NCBI RefSeq assembly: GCF_030297155.1
Contig: NZ_AP028068.1
Span: 1,302,001-1,366,000 of the forward strand
Length of the DNA stretch: 64,000 nt
Reading direction: 5' to 3'
DNA from: Vibrio sp. FE10
GTDB taxonomy: Bacteria; Pseudomonadota; Gammaproteobacteria; Enterobacterales; Vibrionaceae
Both the position numbers and the translations under genes were made by a program. How positions within the stretch are numbered: position 1 is the first letter of the stretch; every line of letters begins with the position of its first letter. A model generated the notes under the pieces. The model had not been told where the DNA came from. It made no database searches and saw only the letters and a list, made by a program, of their open reading frames with translations. Of this stretch, positions 24,969 to 34,305 are shown piece by piece.

Positions 24969-25737
24969 TACGATTGGCGTTCAACTCAGCAACGCGACCT
25001 TACGTTACCGCGATAGCGAGCACGCAACCTTATCGGGATTGTCGCTTAGCTTAAACGCAGGTAAGTGGACGGTGTTGCTGGGTCGAAGTGGTTGCGGAAA
25101 AACCACGGTGTTGCGTTATCTGGCAGGTTTGTTGGACGACAAGGTTGAATGGCAGGGCACATTGGCAACGTCCGATGAACGGCCTTTAACGGATCGCATC
25201 GCTTACATGGCGCAGCAAGATTTGTTACTGCCATGGCTGTCGGTTATCGACAATGTGTGCCTCAGTCATCGCTTTCAAAATCCCGCAGACAAGCATCAAA
25301 GCCAAGCATCTCATAAACAAGCTCAAACCAACCAAGCATTGGAGTTGCTGACTTCGGTTGGTCTGGCTGACTACGCGAATGCGATGCCGGATCAATTGTC
25401 TGGCGGTATGCGCCAGCGTGTCGCTTTGGCTCGAACCTTAATGCAAGACAAGCCAGTCGTGCTGATGGATGAGCCTTTCTCTGCGTTGGATGCAGTAACA
25501 AGACACAAGTTGCAAAGTTTAGCGTGTGAACTGTTAAGAGATAAAACCGTTGTGTTGATCACTCATGATCCACAAGAAGCGGTGCGTTTGGCGGATAACT
25601 TGTATGTGTTACAAGGCACGCCTGCAAGTGCTCAGTCACTGTCTGTGCCTAATACCGCTACACCAAGAGTACTAGATGGGGAATGTGCAGAGTTACAACA
25701 AGCCATCTTAGAGCAGTTGGAGCGTGATTATGAATGA
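24958..25737 (+). CDS. thiZ: Thiamin-precursor ABC transporter, ATPase
   Basis: This is the cytoplasmic ATPase of a pyrimidine-precursor importer. The Walker A GRSGCGKTT, Q-loop QQDLLLPW, signature LSGGMRQRVALAR, Walker B VVLMDEPFSALD and switch THDPQEA are all intact in the first 215 residues. It belongs to the NitT/TauT-type subfamily, as expected for the ThiXYZ system. It overlaps thiD upstream and thiX downstream. Position after a TPP riboswitch and next to tenA supports import of thiamin breakdown pyrimidines. Confidence 0.9.
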   Translation: MSVNTIGVQLSNATLRYRDSEHATLSGLSLSLNAGKWTVLLGRSGCGKTTVLRYLAGLLDDKVEWQGTLATSDERPLTDRIAYMAQQDLLLPWLSVIDNVCLSHRFQNPADKHQSQASHKQAQTNQALELLTSVGLADYANAMPDQLSGGMRQRVALARTLMQDKPVVLMDEPFSALDAVTRHKLQSLACELLRDKTVVLITHDPQEAVRLADNLYVLQGTPASAQSLSVPNTATPRVLDGECAELQQAILEQLERDYE

Positions 25738-26545
25738 TCTAACGCGAAGTGAAGTTGGGGCTCGTTCAACCGACATAAAGGCTAGCACTGAACGCCCTCG
25801 CCAGATGAATCCCGTTATGCGTTTGCTCATCAGCGGTGCTGTGATTCTGGGCTTATGGCAAATGGTGGTGGTTATCTTCGAGATGCCGAGCTTCATTCTG
25901 CCAGCGCCTGCAGAAGTCTTCATCAAGCTCATCGAACGCTACGATGTGTTACTCAAGCACACTTGGGTGACTGCGCAGGAGATCTTACTTGGTCTATTGC
26001 TTGGTTTATCTATGGGGCTGTTTTTCGCCCTGCAGATGTTGATGTTCGAACCGCTGAAACGTTGGTTGTTGCCTATCTTAATTGCGAGCCAAGCGATCCC
26101 TGTATTTGCGATCGCGCCTGTGTTGATGCTGTGGCTTGGTTATGGCATCGCCTCAAAAGTCGTGATGGCGGCGATCATTATCTTCTTCCCCGTGACCACA
26201 TGTTGTTACGACGGCTTGCGTAATACACCGACAGGTTACCTAGATCTTGCTAAGACGATGGGGGCATCGAAATGGCAACTACTGCGTTATATCCAACTGC
26301 CGGCTGCACTGCCAACACTGGCATCTGGTATTCGTGTTGCTGTGGTGATTGCTCCAATTGGCGCAGTGGTCGGGGAGTGGGTGGGTTCGAGTGAAGGGTT
26401 AGGTTACCTAATGCTGCAGGCCAACGCGCGCATGATCATCGACGAGATGTTTGCGGCCTTGTTCATCTTGGCGGTGCTGTCTATCTCGCTCTATTTTGTC
26501 ACCGATAAATTACTCAAAAAGGCCATCCCTTGGGAAAACCAATGA
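25730..26545 (+). CDS. thiX: Thiamin-precursor ABC transporter, permease
   Basis: This is the membrane component of the importer, with about six helices and the BPD_transp_1 EAA-type loop (LDLAKTMGASKWQLLRYIQLPAALP, near residue 175-195). The ATG at 25730 has GGAG seven bases upstream and overlaps the thiZ stop; a GTG six bases earlier is less likely. An N-terminal cytoplasmic tail of about 30 polar residues precedes the first helix. It is the only permease gene, so it should act as a homodimer with ThiZ. Confidence 0.9.
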   Translation: MNDLTRSEVGARSTDIKASTERPRQMNPVMRLLISGAVILGLWQMVVVIFEMPSFILPAPAEVFIKLIERYDVLLKHTWVTAQEILLGLLLGLSMGLFFALQMLMFEPLKRWLLPILIASQAIPVFAIAPVLMLWLGYGIASKVVMAAIIIFFPVTTCCYDGLRNTPTGYLDLAKTMGASKWQLLRYIQLPAALPTLASGIRVAVVIAPIGAVVGEWVGSSEGLGYLMLQANARMIIDEMFAALFILAVLSISLYFVTDKLLKKAIPWENQ

Positions 26546-26665
26546 TGGCTCGCTCAATAACTCTTTGTTTAATAAAGCTTCGCTCAAGGCTATTTATCTA
26601 AACAAAACTTCGTTAAAAATTAGCTCTATAAACATAAGAATAATATTCAAAAGGAAAGGTTAACT

Positions 26666-27622
26666 GTGAAAAATACAAAATTGATAGGTGCAGTGGCACT
26701 GCTTGCTTCATTGGTTTCAGGTCATGCTCTAGCGGATTCTGAACAAAAGAAACTGACACTGATGTTGGATTGGTTTGTGAACCCGAACCATGGCCCGATT
26801 GTTATCGCTCAAGAGCGTGGTTACTTTGCTGAGCAAGGCTTAGACGTTGAAATCCAAGAGCCTGCCGACCCAAGCACACCAGCGAAATTGGTCGCAGCAG
26901 GTAAGGTCGATTTAGCCGTAACCTACCAACCAAGCCTAACTATGGATGTAGCAGCAGGCTTACCTTTAGTTCGCGCATCAACCCTGATCGCAACACCACT
27001 GAACACGCTGATGGTTTTGGATAACGGCAAGAACGATTCATTAGCGGATCTGAAAGGCAAGAAGATCGGTATTGCGATTGCGGGTAACGAAGAAGCGACG
27101 ATCGGCACCATGCTAGCGCAAGAAAATGTTGCGTTTACAGACGTGCAAACCATCAATGTCGGCTGGGCGCTGTCGTCTTCATTGGCATCGGGCAAGGTAG
27201 ATGCAATTTGGGGTGGCTTACGTAACTTCGAAACTAACCAGTTAGCACTTGAAGGCTTTAAAGCGAAGGCATTCTTCCCAGAAGAGCACGGTGTGCCAGC
27301 TTACGATGAGCTGATCTTTGTTGCGAACGCAAAGCAGCACGACGATGAAGCGATCAAAGCGTTCAACAAAGCACTTGAGCAAGCAACAACTTACATTGTG
27401 AACCACCCACAAGAGTCATGGAGTGAGTTTGTTGCGTATTCACCAGATACGTTGAACAACGAGCTTAACCAACGCGCATGGAATGACACGCTGACTCGTT
27501 TTGCGCTTCGCCCTTCAGCGGTTGACCTAAAACGTTACGATGATTACGCGCAGTTCATGTTCGACAAAGGCATCATCAAAACGCTACCGAAAGCAGAAAG
27601 CTACGTACCTGTATTTAACTGA
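26666..27622 (+). CDS. thiY: Thiamin-precursor ABC transporter, binding protein (NMT1/THI5-like)
   Basis: This is the periplasmic binding protein, with signal peptide residues 1-23 (cleavage after ALA) and an NMT1/THI5-like domain: LMLDWFVNPNHGPIVIAQER, ADPSTPAKLVAAGKVDLAVT and the ligand-contact WALSSSLASGKVDAIWGG. ThiY proteins bind formylaminopyrimidine, a thiamin degradation product. The start codon is GTG with AAGGAAAGG before it. A 120 bp spacer separates it from thiX, longer than the other gaps in the operon, perhaps to allow more binding protein than permease. Confidence 0.9.
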   Translation: MKNTKLIGAVALLASLVSGHALADSEQKKLTLMLDWFVNPNHGPIVIAQERGYFAEQGLDVEIQEPADPSTPAKLVAAGKVDLAVTYQPSLTMDVAAGLPLVRASTLIATPLNTLMVLDNGKNDSLADLKGKKIGIAIAGNEEATIGTMLAQENVAFTDVQTINVGWALSSSLASGKVDAIWGGLRNFETNQLALEGFKAKAFFPEEHGVPAYDELIFVANAKQHDDEAIKAFNKALEQATTYIVNHPQESWSEFVAYSPDTLNNELNQRAWNDTLTRFALRPSAVDLKRYDDYAQFMFDKGIIKTLPKAESYVPVFN

Positions 27623-27664
27623 TTCGTTTTTAGCTATTCGTTTTTAACTAATTCGTTATTAATA
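27621..27664 (+). repeat. Three 15 bp tandem repeats between thiY and tenA
   Basis: Three degenerate units (GATTCGTTTTTAGCT, ATTCGTTTTTAACTA, ATTCGTTATTAATA) begin at the thiY stop and fill half of the spacer before tenA. Confidence 0.6.
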
Positions 27665-27708
27665 AGATAACAGCTGTAACCGAGTTTGGTTGCAGCTAAG
27701 GAAACGCA

Positions 27709-28389
27709 ATGAAATACCAAGACTTAATCCAAGCCTGTCAACAAGATTGGCAAGACTACACCGAGCACGCTTTTGTTAAAACGCTGGCAAACGGCACACT
27801 CGCTCAACCGTGTTTTCTGCATTATTTAAAGCAAGATTTTCTGTTTTTGAAGCAGTATGCCCGTGCTTATGCATTAGCGATTTACAAGGCTAAAACATTG
27901 GCTGATATGCGTCGTGCACTGCCAAGTGTTCATGCGCTGCTAGATTCTGAAATCTCACACCACGTGACTTACTGTGGTCAGTGGGGTTTAACGGAATCTG
28001 ATTTAGAAAACGAACCTGAAGACTTCGGTACAGTGGCTTACACTCGCTACGTTTTGGATGCGGGCATGACGGGTGATCTTGTCGACTTGTATGCGGCACT
28101 GGCTCCGTGTTCTATTGGTTATGCCGTGATTGGTAAAGCACTTCTAGAAAGTGGTGATACCGTACTAGAAGGCAACCCATATGCGAGCTGGCTGCAACTG
28201 TACGGCGGTGAAGAGTTCCAATCTGGCGTAGCAACAGGCGCAGAGTACTTCAATCAACTGCTTGCTGAAATTGATATCAACAGCGAGCGTGGTCAGAACA
28301 TCGTTCATATCTTTAAAACCGCAACACGTATGGAAGTGGCTTTCTGGCAGCAAGGGCTGAATGCACTTAATGACTCAACAGCGGCTTAA
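27709..28389 (+). CDS. tenA: TenA family aminopyrimidine aminohydrolase (thiaminase II)
   Basis: TenA hydrolyses aminomethyl-HMP derived from degraded thiamin to HMP, which ThiD then phosphorylates. The 226-residue all-helical protein carries the catalytic Cys in LAPCSIGYAVIGKAL and the C-terminal Glu in RMEVAFWQQGL. FLHYLKQDFLFLKQYARAYA is the family's N-terminal signature. It is directly downstream of the importer, so uptake and conversion of the same breakdown products are encoded together. Confidence 0.93.
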   Translation: MKYQDLIQACQQDWQDYTEHAFVKTLANGTLAQPCFLHYLKQDFLFLKQYARAYALAIYKAKTLADMRRALPSVHALLDSEISHHVTYCGQWGLTESDLENEPEDFGTVAYTRYVLDAGMTGDLVDLYAALAPCSIGYAVIGKALLESGDTVLEGNPYASWLQLYGGEEFQSGVATGAEYFNQLLAEIDINSERGQNIVHIFKTATRMEVAFWQQGLNALNDSTAA

Positions 28390-28418
28390 AAGCGACTTTC
28401 ACGAATAAGGATTAATCC

Positions 28419-29204
28419 ATGCTAACTGAACAAATCATCCAATCGCTGCGCGCAGTACGAGAGCAAAAACCACTGGTTGTGAACATCACCAACTACGTAG
28501 TGATGAACAATACTGCGAATGCTTTATTGGCGATTGGCGCTTCTCCTATCATGGCGCACTCACAACAAGAATTGGCTGAGATGATGTCATTCTCTGGCGC
28601 TTTGGTGATCAACATCGGCACGCTCGATAGCGTGTGGACGCCAAGAATGCGCTTCGCGGTTGAACAAGCGAATGCGAACAACAAGGTCGTGGTGCTTGAT
28701 CCTGTGGGTTGTGGTGCAAGTACGCTGCGTACCGAGACTTCTCGTGAAATTGCACGTTTAGCGGATAAGTTGATCATTCGTGGTAATGCGTCTGAGATTA
28801 TTGCTCTTGCGGGCGAGCAAGCACAAAGCAAAGGTGTTGATGCGTTAGATAGCAGTGATGCTGCATTAGGCGCAGCGCAATGCTTAGTCGCTGAATACGG
28901 TGCGAACGTGGTGATTTCCGGTGAGACAGATTACGTTGTCACGAAAGAAAGCGTTGTTACGTTAAACAACGGACATCCAATGATGCCGTATGTAACGGGC
29001 ATGGGTTGTACCTTAACGGCGTTGACGGGAGCTTTCGCTGCTGTCGGTGATGACAGCGGTTTAGCTGCCGCAGCGGTATTGGGTGTGGTTGGTGAAATTG
29101 CTGCGGAGAACTCACGCGGCCCAGGTAGCTTGCAAATGAACTTGCTTGATGAGCTGTACCAACTAGATGAAGAGACTCTGATTAACCGTCTGAAGATTCA
29201 GTAG
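28419..29204 (+). CDS. thiM: Hydroxyethylthiazole kinase
   Basis: ThiM phosphorylates the thiazole alcohol so that it can be reused for thiamin. The 261-residue ribokinase-like protein shows [20 protein letters not shown] at the N-terminus, [10 protein letters not shown] in the middle and the catalytic [19 protein letters not shown] near residue 195. It is the last gene of the riboswitch-controlled run and is followed by a strong hairpin. Confidence 0.95.
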   Translation: MLTEQIIQSLRAVREQKPLVVNITNYVVMNNTANALLAIGASPIMAHSQQELAEMMSFSGALVINIGTLDSVWTPRMRFAVEQANANNKVVVLDPVGCGASTLRTETSREIARLADKLIIRGNASEIIALAGEQAQSKGVDALDSSDAALGAAQCLVAEYGANVVISGETDYVVTKESVVTLNNGHPMMPYVTGMGCTLTALTGAFAAVGDDSGLAAAAVLGVVGEIAAENSRGPGSLQMNLLDELYQLDEETLINRLKIQ

Positions 29205-29259
29205 ATTTAAACCAAGTTCTAAGCTTGCTCGTTATCTAATTTAAATTATCTCGTTTACT

Positions 29260-29294
29260 AAAAAGCCCCGAACGCATATGTGTTCGGGGCTTTT
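29260..29294. terminator. Bidirectional terminator after thiM
   Basis: AAAAGCCCCGAACRC-type stem (AAGCCCCGAACGC with TGTTCGGGGCTT) flanked by A and T runs. It ends the thi operon and can also serve the convergent chemoreceptor gene. Confidence 0.85.
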
Positions 29295-29366
29295 CTATTA
29301 TTGCTTCAGAAGCGTGCTAACTATCTTGTCGAGTTAGTCATCTCGTTATATTAGCAATTGGCTTCG

Positions 29367-31310
29367 TTAGGTTCTAAAACGATTCACCTGGCTTTCTAAG
29401 TGATGAGCAACTTCAGTTAAGTCGCTTGCTGCACCAGAAATACTGCTGACTGACTCTTGGTTGCTCTGCGCAATGGTATTCGCACCTTGCGCGTTTTCAC
29501 CTAGTGACTTGGTCAAGCAATCCTGCTCATCAACCGATACTGCGATTTGGCTATTGGCCTGATTCAAATCTTGGATGTGTTGATTAATCACATGCAAGTT
29601 CTGAGAAGCTTGTTGCGCTTGGGTTGAAGCATCCGAAACCGTGCTGTGGCTGACCTTAATAGATTCTAATGCATCTTTAGCGCCACGTTGTAACGAGGTG
29701 ATGAGTTCATCAATCTGGCTTGCAGAATCTTGAGTACGCTTAGCTAAGGTTCTTACTTCGTCGGCTACTACTGCAAATCCACGACCTTGTTCACCCGCAC
29801 GAGCAGCTTCAATAGCGGCATTCAACGCCAATAGGTTGGTTTGCTCAGATACGCCTTTGATTACTTCAAGAATGGCACCAATGTTCATCGACTCTTTGTG
29901 CAGGTCGGTCACTTTCTGGCTGCTGACCTGCATGCTTTCATCGGCGCTGCCAATTTCATGCAATGTCTTGTCTACTTCTTTAAGTCCCATCGCCACATTC
30001 TCGGTTGCTTGGTTTGCAACTTGAGAGGCGTGGTTAGCACTTGAAGCAATTTCTGATGTGCTCGAAGCCAATTGATCAACGGCTGACGAGATATTGATCA
30101 TTTCATTGTTCAACTGTGTCGCGTTGGTCGAGCTGTTGTTAGTTACTTGATTAAGAGATTCGGACATCTCACCAATACGTACACTCGATCGGTTCACTTG
30201 GCCCACGATATCGCGCAGAGATTCAATGGTGATCTCCATGTTGGTCAGCAGTTCGCCAATCTCGTTCTTGCTCTCGATGTTCACTTCAACATTCAGGTTG
30301 CCCTGAGAAAGCTCATTGGTGATCTGTTTAACCTGTGCGATGCCTTTGGTGATAGAGCGAGTTACTAATACGGCGCTCGTCATACCAATAACCAAAGCCA
30401 CGCCCGTCAGCAAGAAGATAATTTGAATCGAGCGTTTTTCACTGGCTTGCAGCTCTGGTGTTAACGCTTGTTTTTGTTGCTCTAGAATACTCTGAGCATC
30501 GGCTACCGCGATCGCTAAGCTATCGCCAATAGAGGCGAGGGTAGCGGTTCTTTGGGTGTTCTCAATCATCTGCTGATGAACTTGCTCAAAACCTTTCGCG
30601 TACGCTTCACGTTGGTTAGAGAAATCTTCAATCAGTTCACTTTGATAAGGAGATGATTTAAGAGATTCAATATCGCCTTCGATGCCTGGCAGTGCATATT
30701 CAAAGATATCTTTGCCAGCTTCATAGGTTTTTAGGTCATTGTTGTTTGAGTAACTTAGAACGGTTATCTTGGCGGCGAGAAAGTTCTCCATCAACATACC
30801 CGCATACAAGCTCGCGTTTGGATCGTTGTTGTTGTAAGACTCATACAACAAGCTCTGAGCGGCTTTTAGCGCGTTGGTTTCTCGCTTGACCATCTCAACA
30901 TTCACCAGTTGGTCAATGAGCAGCTGACTCTGTTTCATTGAGCCATAAGCCGCATCAAATGCCGCAACGCTGTCTTGCACTAATTGTAGGCTCGATAAGC
31001 TATCGGTTTTGGTGGTGGTTTGAATTAAGTTGTTCAGCAGTTCATCAATCGCGAGTTTGCTTGATTGATAATTTGCTTCGTACTGCTCATCCAATGACTC
31101 TAAGTAGCGTTCAGAGGCTAAACGCATCTGAAGAAAGTGCACTTGGATGTTGCCTGATAATGTCGCTTTGTGGCTGAGTTCACTGTATTGGCTAAAGCCG
31201 TTCGACAAGGTTTGAATACCTTTGTAACTCACAAAACCTGAAATGACGAAAAAGAGCAAGCAGATGGCATAACCCAGCTTGATCTTGAGCGCTATAGAAA
31301 GGTGGCGCAT
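29367..31310 (-). CDS. Methyl-accepting chemotaxis protein, probable HBM sensor
   Basis: This inner-membrane chemoreceptor has 647 residues. A first transmembrane helix lies near 12-30. A long all-helical periplasmic domain of about 260 residues follows, whose size and start ([27 protein letters not shown]) fit the helical bimodular HBM type. A second helix near 297-318, a HAMP domain and a cytoplasmic signalling domain complete it. The receptor tip [20 protein letters not shown] is intact. There is no C-terminal NWETF pentapeptide. It lies convergent between thiM and thiE; the ligand is unknown, and known HBM receptors often bind organic acids. Confidence 0.88.
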   Translation of the reverse strand: MRHLSIALKIKLGYAICLLFFVISGFVSYKGIQTLSNGFSQYSELSHKATLSGNIQVHFLQMRLASERYLESLDEQYEANYQSSKLAIDELLNNLIQTTTKTDSLSSLQLVQDSVAAFDAAYGSMKQSQLLIDQLVNVEMVKRETNALKAAQSLLYESYNNNDPNASLYAGMLMENFLAAKITVLSYSNNNDLKTYEAGKDIFEYALPGIEGDIESLKSSPYQSELIEDFSNQREAYAKGFEQVHQQMIENTQRTATLASIGDSLAIAVADAQSILEQQKQALTPELQASEKRSIQIIFLLTGVALVIGMTSAVLVTRSITKGIAQVKQITNELSQGNLNVEVNIESKNEIGELLTNMEITIESLRDIVGQVNRSSVRIGEMSESLNQVTNNSSTNATQLNNEMINISSAVDQLASSTSEIASSANHASQVANQATENVAMGLKEVDKTLHEIGSADESMQVSSQKVTDLHKESMNIGAILEVIKGVSEQTNLLALNAAIEAARAGEQGRGFAVVADEVRTLAKRTQDSASQIDELITSLQRGAKDALESIKVSHSTVSDASTQAQQASQNLHVINQHIQDLNQANSQIAVSVDEQDCLTKSLGENAQGANTIAQSNQESVSSISGAASDLTEVAHHLESQVNRFRT

Positions 31311-31571
31311 AACTATCCCTATATTTACCTGATTCCTTCATAGCGAAGTATTTCATAAAACAGCATTCTGGGCATGCTTAAGTGAATAGTTTGTGTAATA
31401 AGTAACGCGTTAGTTAAAAAGTTCAGGTTTTTCGATATGCTTTCAACGAGTTGCGTATTTGAATTCACACGTCTAACTTGGGTAATTAAGTACTAACTTC
31501 CATGCACATGATGCGATTTGTCGGTAAAATGGCATAACATCAATTTTCGAAATCGACTCCAAAGGTACGCT
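31311..31571. other. Spacer between the chemoreceptor gene and thiE
   Basis: This 261 bp region must carry divergent promoters. I looked for a second TPP riboswitch and found none of its conserved blocks, so thiE appears to be outside direct riboswitch control. Confidence 0.5.
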
Positions 31572-32186
31572 ATGAATCCTTATCAACTCTACTTGGTTAC
31601 AGACGACCAACAAGATCTAGAAACGCTTAAGTTCGTGGTTGAACAAGCGGTCGCTGGTGGCGTCACTATGGTTCAAGTAAGAGAGAAGCATGGGGATGTG
31701 CGATCTTTCATTGAACGAGCTGAAGTCGTTAAGTCGGTTTTAGCGGGTTCTGGTGTGCCGTTGATCATCAATGATCGAGTGGATGTGGCGTTGGCCATCG
31801 ATGCTGATGGTTTGCACTTAGGACAATCGGATATGCCGGCAGCGTTAGCACGCAAGTTGATTGGCCCTGATAAAATTTTGGGTCTATCGATTGAGACTGA
31901 GCAGCAACTACAAGAAGCGGATAGTTTGCCGATTGATTACATTGGCCTCAGCGCGTTGTTTGCCACACCGACTAAGACAAACCTTAAGAAACATTGGGGT
32001 TACGAAGGTATTAAAATGGCGTTGGACACAACCAAACTTCCGATTGTCGGGATTGGTGGCATCAACGAATCAAATATTCCTCAGCTGACTAAAACGGGCA
32101 TTCATGGGTTGGCACTAGTGTCTGCGATATGTCACGCCGAAGACCCGAAAGCTGCGACAGAGCATCTGTTGTCTTTAATGAAGTGA
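31572..32186 (+). CDS. thiE: Thiamin-phosphate synthase
   Basis: ThiE joins HMP pyrophosphate and thiazole phosphate to thiamin monophosphate. The ATG at 31572 with AAAGG before it is preferred over an in-frame start 54 bases upstream. The TIM-barrel protein of 204 residues has LYLVTDDQQ at the start, VTMVQVREKHGDVRSF, PLIINDRVDVALAIDADGLH and LGQSDMPA. The phosphate-binding VGIGGINESNI is near the end. It completes the salvage pathway of the operon upstream but is separated from it by the chemoreceptor gene and has its own promoter region. Confidence 0.93.
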   Translation: MNPYQLYLVTDDQQDLETLKFVVEQAVAGGVTMVQVREKHGDVRSFIERAEVVKSVLAGSGVPLIINDRVDVALAIDADGLHLGQSDMPAALARKLIGPDKILGLSIETEQQLQEADSLPIDYIGLSALFATPTKTNLKKHWGYEGIKMALDTTKLPIVGIGGINESNIPQLTKTGIHGLALVSAICHAEDPKAATEHLLSLMK

Positions 32187-32251
32187 TATTGATTTGAAGG
32201 TTAGTTTTAACTGGCTGATTGAATAGAGCTGTGGAAAGTAGTTAGATATAA

Positions 32252-32294
32252 AAACGCGAGGCGTCTCATTGCACAATGCAGAGACGCCTCGCGA
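32252..32294. repeat. Long inverted repeat downstream of thiE
   Basis: CGCGAGGCGTCTC and GAGACGCCTCGCG form a perfect 13 bp stem around a 15 base loop. There is no immediate T-run (T7 follows about 20 bases later), so this may be a terminator variant or a structured spacer. Confidence 0.6.
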
Positions 32295-32346
32295 GAATAG
32301 GTTTGATTCGTTTTTTTAGCTTTTAACTTTTAGCTTTGTGCTTTGT

Positions 32347-32395
32347 GCTTAGAGCTTAGAGCTTAGAGCTTAGAGCTTAGAGCTTAGAGCTTAGG
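32347..32395 (+). repeat. Seven tandem 7 bp repeats
   Basis: The unit GCTTAGA is repeated six times exactly, then once with a single change (GCTTAGG). The array lies in the spacer between thiE and the convergent membrane-protein gene. Confidence 0.95.
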
Positions 32396-32463
32396 GCATT
32401 AATGCTGAATGCGCCTTGTTATAGGCTTAATGTCATAACCATCATAAAGTCATAGAGATAGCG

Positions 32464-32805
32464 TTATAAACACAGCGCCAAGGTGCCGATGACCATAAGA
32501 ACGATCGCAGCATACCAACCATATTGCGCAGTTTTATCGGCAACAAAAATCTTAATGTAATTGATTTCTTCATGCGCCATGGCAATAAAGTCGGTGTAGT
32601 TAATCGATAACTCACGACTGGTGTCTTTGAGATCTTGTTGCAGTTTGTTGAAAGCCTCATCGATGAAGCCTTTTGTTTCTGAAACAGACGGAGCAGCAGC
32701 CAACGCTAGGCTATTCCAAACCGCCATACGCGATTCATATTCACTTTCACTGACACAATTAAGTACGCGTAAATCATACTCTCGTTTGTTACGCTCTTTA
32801 CCCAT
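32464..32805 (-). CDS. Hypothetical tail-anchored membrane protein
   Basis: This is an unrecognised 113-residue protein from the ATG at 32805. An upstream TTG at 32883 would add 26 residues and cannot be excluded. It is largely charged and helical and ends with a single hydrophobic segment (GWYAAIVLMVIGTLALCL) at the extreme C-terminus, so it should be anchored in the inner membrane with a cytoplasmic domain. It has no operon partner. Function is unknown. Confidence 0.6.
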   Translation of the reverse strand: MGKERNKREYDLRVLNCVSESEYESRMAVWNSLALAAAPSVSETKGFIDEAFNKLQQDLKDTSRELSINYTDFIAMAHEEINYIKIFVADKTAQYGWYAAIVLMVIGTLALCL

Positions 32806-33264
32806 TTTCTCAGGGCAAATATTTCTTAAAACGTTCACGACAAATTTTCCAAAAGGTTCATTTAGATATAGAAAAGCACTCAAAGAGCACTCATAAACTG
32901 GGGTGAATTAAATTCAAAAAGTGATCTATTTGAAGTTGTCATAAGCGGCTGCGATGCAGAACACTCATGTGGGAGATTTGAAGTTAGGTCAGTGGTGTTA
33001 AAGAGCGATTTGGGTCTGTCTACATTCGTTTGAAAAGACAAACCCGTTGGGATCGCAGTGTAGTTAGGTCACTTTGGGACATCAACTAGGGTGTTTTGTC
33101 CAGACGACAAAGATATTTATCGGCACGATAAGCAGAAATGAGGTAGCCGTGGTGAGCCCCACGCCAATATTGAACCTCTAAATTGACGACTTTTCCAAAA
33201 ATAGAGGGGCTTTCAAAAATAGAGAGGCTTTGAACAATAGAGGACCTTTGAATAGCAGGGGAGG
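32806..33264. other. Intergenic stretch with degenerate repeats
   Basis: No convincing gene is present. Open frames such as 33086-33280 are of low complexity and overlap the repeats at 33190-33262. Confidence 0.4.
33190..33262 (+). repeat. Four degenerate 18-20 bp tandem repeats
   Basis: Units start with CTTT and contain AATAGAGG: CTTTTCCAAAAATAGAGGGG, CTTTCAAAAATAGAGAGG, CTTTGAACAATAGAGGAC, then CTTTGAATAGCAGGGGA. They lie just past the 3' end of the LysR gene. Confidence 0.7.
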
Positions 33265-34167
33265 TTAGTTTGCCTGCCATTGATTGTATTGCAGTGAGTA
33301 CCCTTCTAATTTCTCAATCAAGCTGGTCAACACGGGCCCATTAATGTGGCTGCGTGACACCAAGCAACCCACAGGGGTTATCCAACCACCATGCTCGTGC
33401 GCCACGGGCAGAGCCACCAAGTCGCCTTTTTCAATTCCTTCCATCACCATCATTTCTGGCACGTTCGCCCAACCCACGTTTTGCTCCACCAACTCGATAA
33501 TGGTTTTATGATTATTGGCATACCAAAGCATTGAACTAATTCCATAGGTGAACCACAGCTCACGTTGCTTAGAGCTGCGATGCACGCATTGGCGGTAGCG
33601 TTTTAAGTCCGAATCTTGAACGATGGGCATCTGGCTAAGCTCGTGAGTGGCGGAGCTGACAGTAAGAAAACGTGCTTGGCCAAGTAAGAAAAAGTCCATA
33701 TCTACCTTAAGCTCACCATCTGCATAGATGATGCCTATTTGCGCTTTTCCACGTCTCACTAGGTCTTCCACATCGAAGGTTGAGGTCGCAATGATATCGA
33801 AATGCGTGATTGGGAATTGATCGGCTAGTGAACTGATTATCTTAATGAAATTCTTGTCTATGATGCTCTCATCAATAGCAATGATCAGTTCGTGTTCGTC
33901 TTCTTGAGTCAGCGATTCGACTTTTTGATCGAAGTACTTTTGTTGGTCGAGAATCGACTTCGCCACAGGTAATAACGCCTTACCTGTGTTGGTCAAAACA
34001 GGGATGTTTTTCTCTCGGTTAAACAGCTCTTGGTCGATGGCTATTTCTAGGTTGGCGACCGACTGGCTGACGCCGGATTGAGCGCGTTTCAGCTTGCGCG
34101 CGGCCGCCGAAAAAGAGCCACTTTCACACACAGTGACGAAGACTTTTAATTGCTCAAAACTGTACAT
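33265..34167 (-). CDS. LysR-family regulator of the adjacent PACE exporter
   Basis: The 300-residue regulator has an N-terminal winged helix (FVTVCESGSFSAAARKLKRAQSGVSQSVANLE, residues 8-40) and a LysR substrate-binding domain. It is divergent from the PACE gene at 34306 with 138 bp between. This is the same arrangement as the AceR-AceI pair of Acinetobacter, where the regulator senses the exported biocide, so this protein is a likely activator of its neighbour. Effector is unknown. Confidence 0.85.
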   Translation of the reverse strand: MYSFEQLKVFVTVCESGSFSAAARKLKRAQSGVSQSVANLEIAIDQELFNREKNIPVLTNTGKALLPVAKSILDQQKYFDQKVESLTQEDEHELIIAIDESIIDKNFIKIISSLADQFPITHFDIIATSTFDVEDLVRRGKAQIGIIYADGELKVDMDFFLLGQARFLTVSSATHELSQMPIVQDSDLKRYRQCVHRSSKQRELWFTYGISSMLWYANNHKTIIELVEQNVGWANVPEMMVMEGIEKGDLVALPVAHEHGGWITPVGCLVSRSHINGPVLTSLIEKLEGYSLQYNQWQAN

Positions 34168-34305
34168 GCTATCTCTCGCTCAATACCAAAGGGGGTGATA
34201 ACTCTCAGGCTATCACTATTCGTGATGGCTGTTAACTTTCTCTTATTATTTTCGATGACATAATCCTAGCTAATCCAACACAGACTAGATTATTTAGAGG
34301 AATGT

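Noticed and set aside
31311..31571. Second TPP riboswitch upstream of thiE
   Set aside because: Neither the CTGAGA block nor the ACCTGAT/GTAGGGAA arms occur in this spacer.
32347..32395. CRISPR-like array
   Set aside because: The units are directly adjacent heptamers without spacers and no cas genes are present.
33086..33280. Small minus-strand gene next to the LysR gene
   Set aside because: It is built on degenerate tandem repeats and overlaps the LysR 3' end.
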